From contig JALNKM010000006.1 in the NCBI GenBank assembly GCA_023268155.1, positions 1 through 64,000 on the forward strand: a DNA stretch of 64,000 nt. Direction: 5' to 3'. How positions within the stretch are numbered: position 1 is the first letter of the stretch; every line of letters begins with the position of its first letter. This document shows, one piece after another, positions 61,198-64,000 of this stretch. Position numbers and translations under genes: made by a program. Below the pieces are notes generated by a model. The model was not told the DNA's origin and made no database searches. It saw nothing but the letters and a program-made list of their open reading frames with translations. This DNA is from Candidatus Geocrenenecus huangii (lineage in GTDB: Archaea > Thermoproteota > Nitrososphaeria_A > Caldarchaeales > Wolframiiraptoraceae).

Positions 61198-61776
61198 TTA
61201 CAATTTCTTGAAGAGTGGTAGGATCCCTAGATGATATACGTCCGTTCTGTATTCTCCTTCTACTAGTATTGCTGCTACTTTTGTTACTTTTCCTCCTGCT
61301 TCCTCAACTATTTGCTTCATAGCTCTTATCGTTTCCCCGGTGCTGATTATATCGTCAACTATTCCTACTCTCTTTCCCGAGATTCTATCCTTGTATCTTC
61401 CATCTATGCAGAGAACCAGCTCATGTCTACTGGTTATCGGTTTAAACTTTACCACTATAGGGTTCTTCATGAATGGCTTCATTTCTTTTCTACATACTAT
61501 GTAGTATGGATGTCTGAGCTTAAGTGATATTTCATGAACTAAAGCTATACCCTTACTCTCAGCAGTCATTAAAACATCGGTGTCCTTAAGATACTCTGAC
61601 AATATGTTTGCACAGTGAGCTATAAATTCTCTATCACCTAGACTATCAAAGTATGCTATCCACGTATCTTCGCTCACTTGAACCATAGGTAATCTCCTCT
61701 TAAATCCCTGAATATTCAGTTCATAATACTCTTGACCAGTATACGGTAAGATACTACTTCCGCTCATATCAAACAC
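61198..61776 (-). CDS. apt: Adenine phosphoribosyltransferase-like protein
   Basis: 192 residues. The PRPP-binding motif VGIVDDIISTGETI (about 137-150) is clear. AESKGIALVHEIS (about 73-85) and YYIVCRKEMKPFM are as in archaeal apt/hpt-like PRTases. It salvages a purine base, probably adenine, to the nucleotide; hypoxanthine is an alternative. It links in function to the nucleoside phosphorylases at 10.5-12.7 kb, which release free bases. Confidence 0.85.
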   Translation of the reverse strand: MFDMSGSSILPYTGQEYYELNIQGFKRRLPMVQVSEDTWIAYFDSLGDREFIAHCANILSEYLKDTDVLMTAESKGIALVHEISLKLRHPYYIVCRKEMKPFMKNPIVVKFKPITSRHELVLCIDGRYKDRISGKRVGIVDDIISTGETIRAMKQIVEEAGGKVTKVAAILVEGEYRTDVYHLGILPLFKKL

Positions 61777-61948
61777 CTAGACGTTTCAGCAAGTAAATAC
61801 GATGTCTGAACTAATAATTAAAGATATTCTTCAACCGCAGATGACCATTGAGGAATCAATCACATTCTTTCAGAATACTCTCCACTTGATACTGTAAACT
61901 TTCCAGACTACTTATCTCACCTCGTCTAGAAGCTAATGATTAAAACTA

Positions 61949-63196
61949 TTGATTTTTGAAGAGACCACCGCATTGAGTAGATACGAGATTATCCAAAGCA
62001 TCAGCATAAAAGATTCTTGGAAGTATGCCGAAGATGGATGGGGAGTAAGCCTACATAGAATCTGTTCTAGAACGGGCTCATTCCCACCTCCTCTTGCCTA
62101 CTACTTCATAGTAAAATATTCGAGACCTGGAGACAAGGTCTTAGATCCTTTCAGTGGCAAGGGGACTGCGCCTCTAGAAGCATGTTTGAATGATAGAGTA
62201 GGAGTAGGAAACGATCTTGCTCCTGAGGCTTACGTTTTGACTAGGGCGAAGGTCAGACCTGTGAGCTATCGTGATGTCTCGAGATGGGCTGAGTGGGCTA
62301 AGCCGAGAGTATTACGGGAAGCACATGAATACAGAATAGAAGATATCGAAGATGAAGTCAAGATATTCTACAATAAGTATACTTTAAAGCAGATACTTGC
62401 TGTCAGAGATTTAGTCGAAGAACTTGAGGATGAAGACTTATCAAACTTCCTGAAAGCATTAATGCTTGGAATACTTCATGGGCCCTCTGGCATCCACCTA
62501 AGTATTAGGTGTTCTCACTCTTTTTCCATGTCTCCTGGATACGTGAAGAAATACATTAAAGAAAATCATCTAAAAAAACCTCGAAGGGATGTTCTGAAAT
62601 GTCTAATGCTTAAAGCTGAGAGAGTCTTTAAGGACGGCATTCCAGCAGTAAAAGGATATGCTTTCATGAATGATGCTAGAAGTCTCCCCATAGAGGATGA
62701 AAGTATAGATTTCGTGATCACCTCTCCACCATACTTCAACATGCAGACGTACGCTTGGGACAATTGGCTCAGATTGTGGTTTCTCGGATACCGATACAAG
62801 GATGTAAGAGAAAAACTCTTCCATACAAATTCTCTAAAGAAATTCAATGCTTTCTTCAAAGATTGTCTAAGAGAGATCTTTAGAGTATTGAAATGGGATA
62901 GAGCTGCCGTGATAGTTCTTGGAACGGTTAAACTAAATGGTAAGATAATAAATATGGCTGAAGAAGTAGCTCCGATAGCTGAGGAAATTGGCTTCAATGT
63001 TCAATCGGTAATATATGATGGTATACCAAAGTCAAATAAATACCTATGGTACCTAGATGGAGGCCAGGGAGTAGATAAAGAAGTAGTACTGATATTGACG
63101 AAAGGAGAATTCACTCCAAACATTATCCGGATAGATTGGAGGAATGCTAAGCCGACTTCTATAATTAAAGAATGTGTTGAGGTGATGGCGACATGA
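61949..63196 (+). CDS. SAM-dependent DNA methyltransferase (TSPPY type)
   Basis: 415 residues from a TTG start. Motif I KVLDPFSGKGTAPLEA (63-78) binds S-adenosylmethionine; motif IV FVITSPPYFNMQTY (255-268) is the catalytic segment, and TSPPY suggests N4-cytosine or N6-adenine. About 180 residues between them would recognise the target. The motif order (I before IV) is that of alpha/gamma-class enzymes. An RNA target cannot be fully excluded. The stop overlaps the next start as ATGA, so the two proteins are made together. A restriction or other defence partner is one explanation. Confidence 0.82.
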   Translation: MIFEETTALSRYEIIQSISIKDSWKYAEDGWGVSLHRICSRTGSFPPPLAYYFIVKYSRPGDKVLDPFSGKGTAPLEACLNDRVGVGNDLAPEAYVLTRAKVRPVSYRDVSRWAEWAKPRVLREAHEYRIEDIEDEVKIFYNKYTLKQILAVRDLVEELEDEDLSNFLKALMLGILHGPSGIHLSIRCSHSFSMSPGYVKKYIKENHLKKPRRDVLKCLMLKAERVFKDGIPAVKGYAFMNDARSLPIEDESIDFVITSPPYFNMQTYAWDNWLRLWFLGYRYKDVREKLFHTNSLKKFNAFFKDCLREIFRVLKWDRAAVIVLGTVKLNGKIINMAEEVAPIAEEIGFNVQSVIYDGIPKSNKYLWYLDGGQGVDKEVVLILTKGEFTPNIIRIDWRNAKPTSIIKECVEVMAT

Positions 63197-64000
63197 TATT
63201 TGAAACACATGGAGATACATGTAGGCTGGGTTACCTAAGACTGATTCCGTGCATAATGGAGGATGATGAACCTAGAAGCTTCGACTTCATCTCAAGTATA
63301 CTCTACGACATGGTTAAGAACGTAGGTGGAGTAGAAGCTGTTTCACGAAACACCATTGGATTGATTACGAGAGCGGTAAACTCTAGAAATTACGTTACGT
63401 TGGCCGCTGAAATGAATATAATTGATAGGAAGACTCAGAAACTTGGACATTTTGGGAAGATCTATCTAATCCTGAACTCCAGCAACTTGGTTAGAGAGTT
63501 TATTGAGGGCAGGTATCTTCCATCCATGAGAGAGTTGATAACCTTAAACGATGCTGAGAAGCTCTACTTCTTATGGGTTCTAGTCTCTACAGACTACCCC
63601 TTCATAGAACTGATAATTAGCTGGATTGTAGAGAAAGAAAAATTTACAAGACAAGAGGCCATGACTTATATAATGGAGGAGGCTTATCCTGCATCATTAA
63701 GAAAGATAGTGACCACGCTTCCTGAAAGCAAGAGGAAAAGTATCGAGTTGGAAGCTTCTGAAGCAGAAAAGTTTAGAGAGAAACGTCTATCTATAAAAGA
63801 TAAAACAGAGTGGATTAAGACAAGCCTGTATGCGAAGTACCGTCATATAGCTCCCCCTCGCCTTGAATGGCTAGTGGACATAGGAGTCCTGAGGAGAGAC
63901 GGTAGAGGTAAATACTCGGTAGATGAAAGATTGATAAAAGGTCTCGACAAGATCTCTAGGATTCCAAGGATGAGCTTGCATAAGGTGGAAGAATACATAT
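63193..64000 (+). CDS. Partner protein of DNA methyltransferase, cut by window edge
   Basis: At least 269 codons, open to the right edge. It begins ATGATA inside the methyltransferase stop. Mostly helical and charged: GYLRLIPCIMEDDEPRSFDF, NDAEKLYFLWVLVSTDYPFI, a Lys/Glu-rich part, and a winged-helix-like stretch near 215-245 (YRHIAPPRLEWLVDIGVLRR, GKYSVDERL). No nuclease motif is visible in the part present. I do not recognise the family. It may be a DNA-binding specificity or effector protein; the missing 3' end would decide. Confidence 0.7.
   Translation, partial: MIFETHGDTCRLGYLRLIPCIMEDDEPRSFDFISSILYDMVKNVGGVEAVSRNTIGLITRAVNSRNYVTLAAEMNIIDRKTQKLGHFGKIYLILNSSNLVREFIEGRYLPSMRELITLNDAEKLYFLWVLVSTDYPFIELIISWIVEKEKFTRQEAMTYIMEEAYPASLRKIVTTLPESKRKSIELEASEAEKFREKRLSIKDKTEWIKTSLYAKYRHIAPPRLEWLVDIGVLRRDGRGKYSVDERLIKGLDKISRIPRMSLHKVEEYI

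Noticed and set aside
1-64000. CRISPR array, insertion sequence or rRNA operon
   Set aside because: Reading through the window I found no regularly spaced repeats, no transposase-like ORFs and no rRNA sequence.

Overview
The window reads as a chromosomal segment of a thermophilic archaeon of the TACK/Thermoproteota type. The evidence is a set of archaea-only or archaeal-type genes: GatD/GatE, archaeal GHMP-type shikimate kinase, 3-dehydroquinate synthase II, SRP54, Pus10, Dph2, Csl4, Rpo11, CarS and an ESCRT-III/CdvB-family protein. Several tRNA genes are interrupted by introns with bulge-helix-bulge sites. Coding DNA is AT-rich while RNA genes stand out as GC-rich islands, TATA-like boxes often lie 25-30 bases before the start codon (leaderless genes), and TTG and GTG starts are common. 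The exact lineage cannot be fixed from the sequence alone.

Layout. 1-5.5 kb: a secreted Thr-rich protein, a decayed ORF, tRNA-Phe with intron, a class III aminotransferase of the glutamate-semialdehyde aminomutase family, and the permease and binding protein of a FecCD/BtuF-type ABC importer. 5.6-7.8 kb: CutA, then a KaiC-like ATPase with a coiled-coil HTH partner and a DUF429 protein. 7.9-19.2 kb: biosynthesis of aromatic amino acids. Aspartate kinase, aspartate-semialdehyde dehydrogenase, ADTH synthase, DHQ synthase II, AroD, AroE and AroK form one tight, overlapping operon, and aroA and aroC sit next to it; together they run from aspartate to chorismate. Two nucleoside phosphorylases lie between. 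19.7-30.4 kb: thioredoxin reductase, homoserine kinase, tRNA-Ala, a patch of gene debris, the ATPase of the ABC importer, pus10, srp54, a sugar-nucleotide epimerase, a second tRNA-Ala with intron, an iron alcohol dehydrogenase and an RNase J-like protein.

30.5-42.5 kb: a four-CBS protein with a ribosome-hibernation-like tail, glutamine synthetase, tRNA-Trp with two introns beside a LAGLIDADG remnant, an SDR, gatD-gatE, two winged-helix proteins, pyruvate kinase and a DEDD exonuclease. 42.8-50.7 kb: tRNA-Leu, a GC-rich candidate small RNA upstream of a QueT-like transporter, prephenate dehydratase with nucleotide and RNA genes, a membrane-anchored coiled-coil protein ending in an AbrB domain, an amidase preceded by a very small ORF, and a molybdopterin oxidoreductase. 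51-61.8 kb: CarS, ESCRT-III, endonuclease V, dph2-csl4-rpo11, a KaiC-like ATPase carrying a mini-intein followed by a primase-like protein, a two-domain NAD(P)HX epimerase with a degenerate second domain, and apt. 61.9 kb to the right edge: a DNA methyltransferase overlapping a partner gene cut off by the window.

Main points for a second look: (1) a near-identical 19-bp palindrome sits between the TATA box and the start codon of both the ABC binding-protein gene and, 17 kb away, the ABC ATPase gene, which joins a split transporter into one regulon; (2) a complete 195-residue mini-intein in a KaiC-family ATPase, whose insertion point is fixed by an intein-free paralogue in the same window; (3) a highly structured leader in front of the aspartate-to-shikimate operon that could hide the ribosome-binding site; (4) tRNA-Trp with a D-loop intron and a 76-nt anticodon intron that can pair with the anticodon; (5) a membrane-spanning coiled-coil protein with an intracellular AbrB domain.
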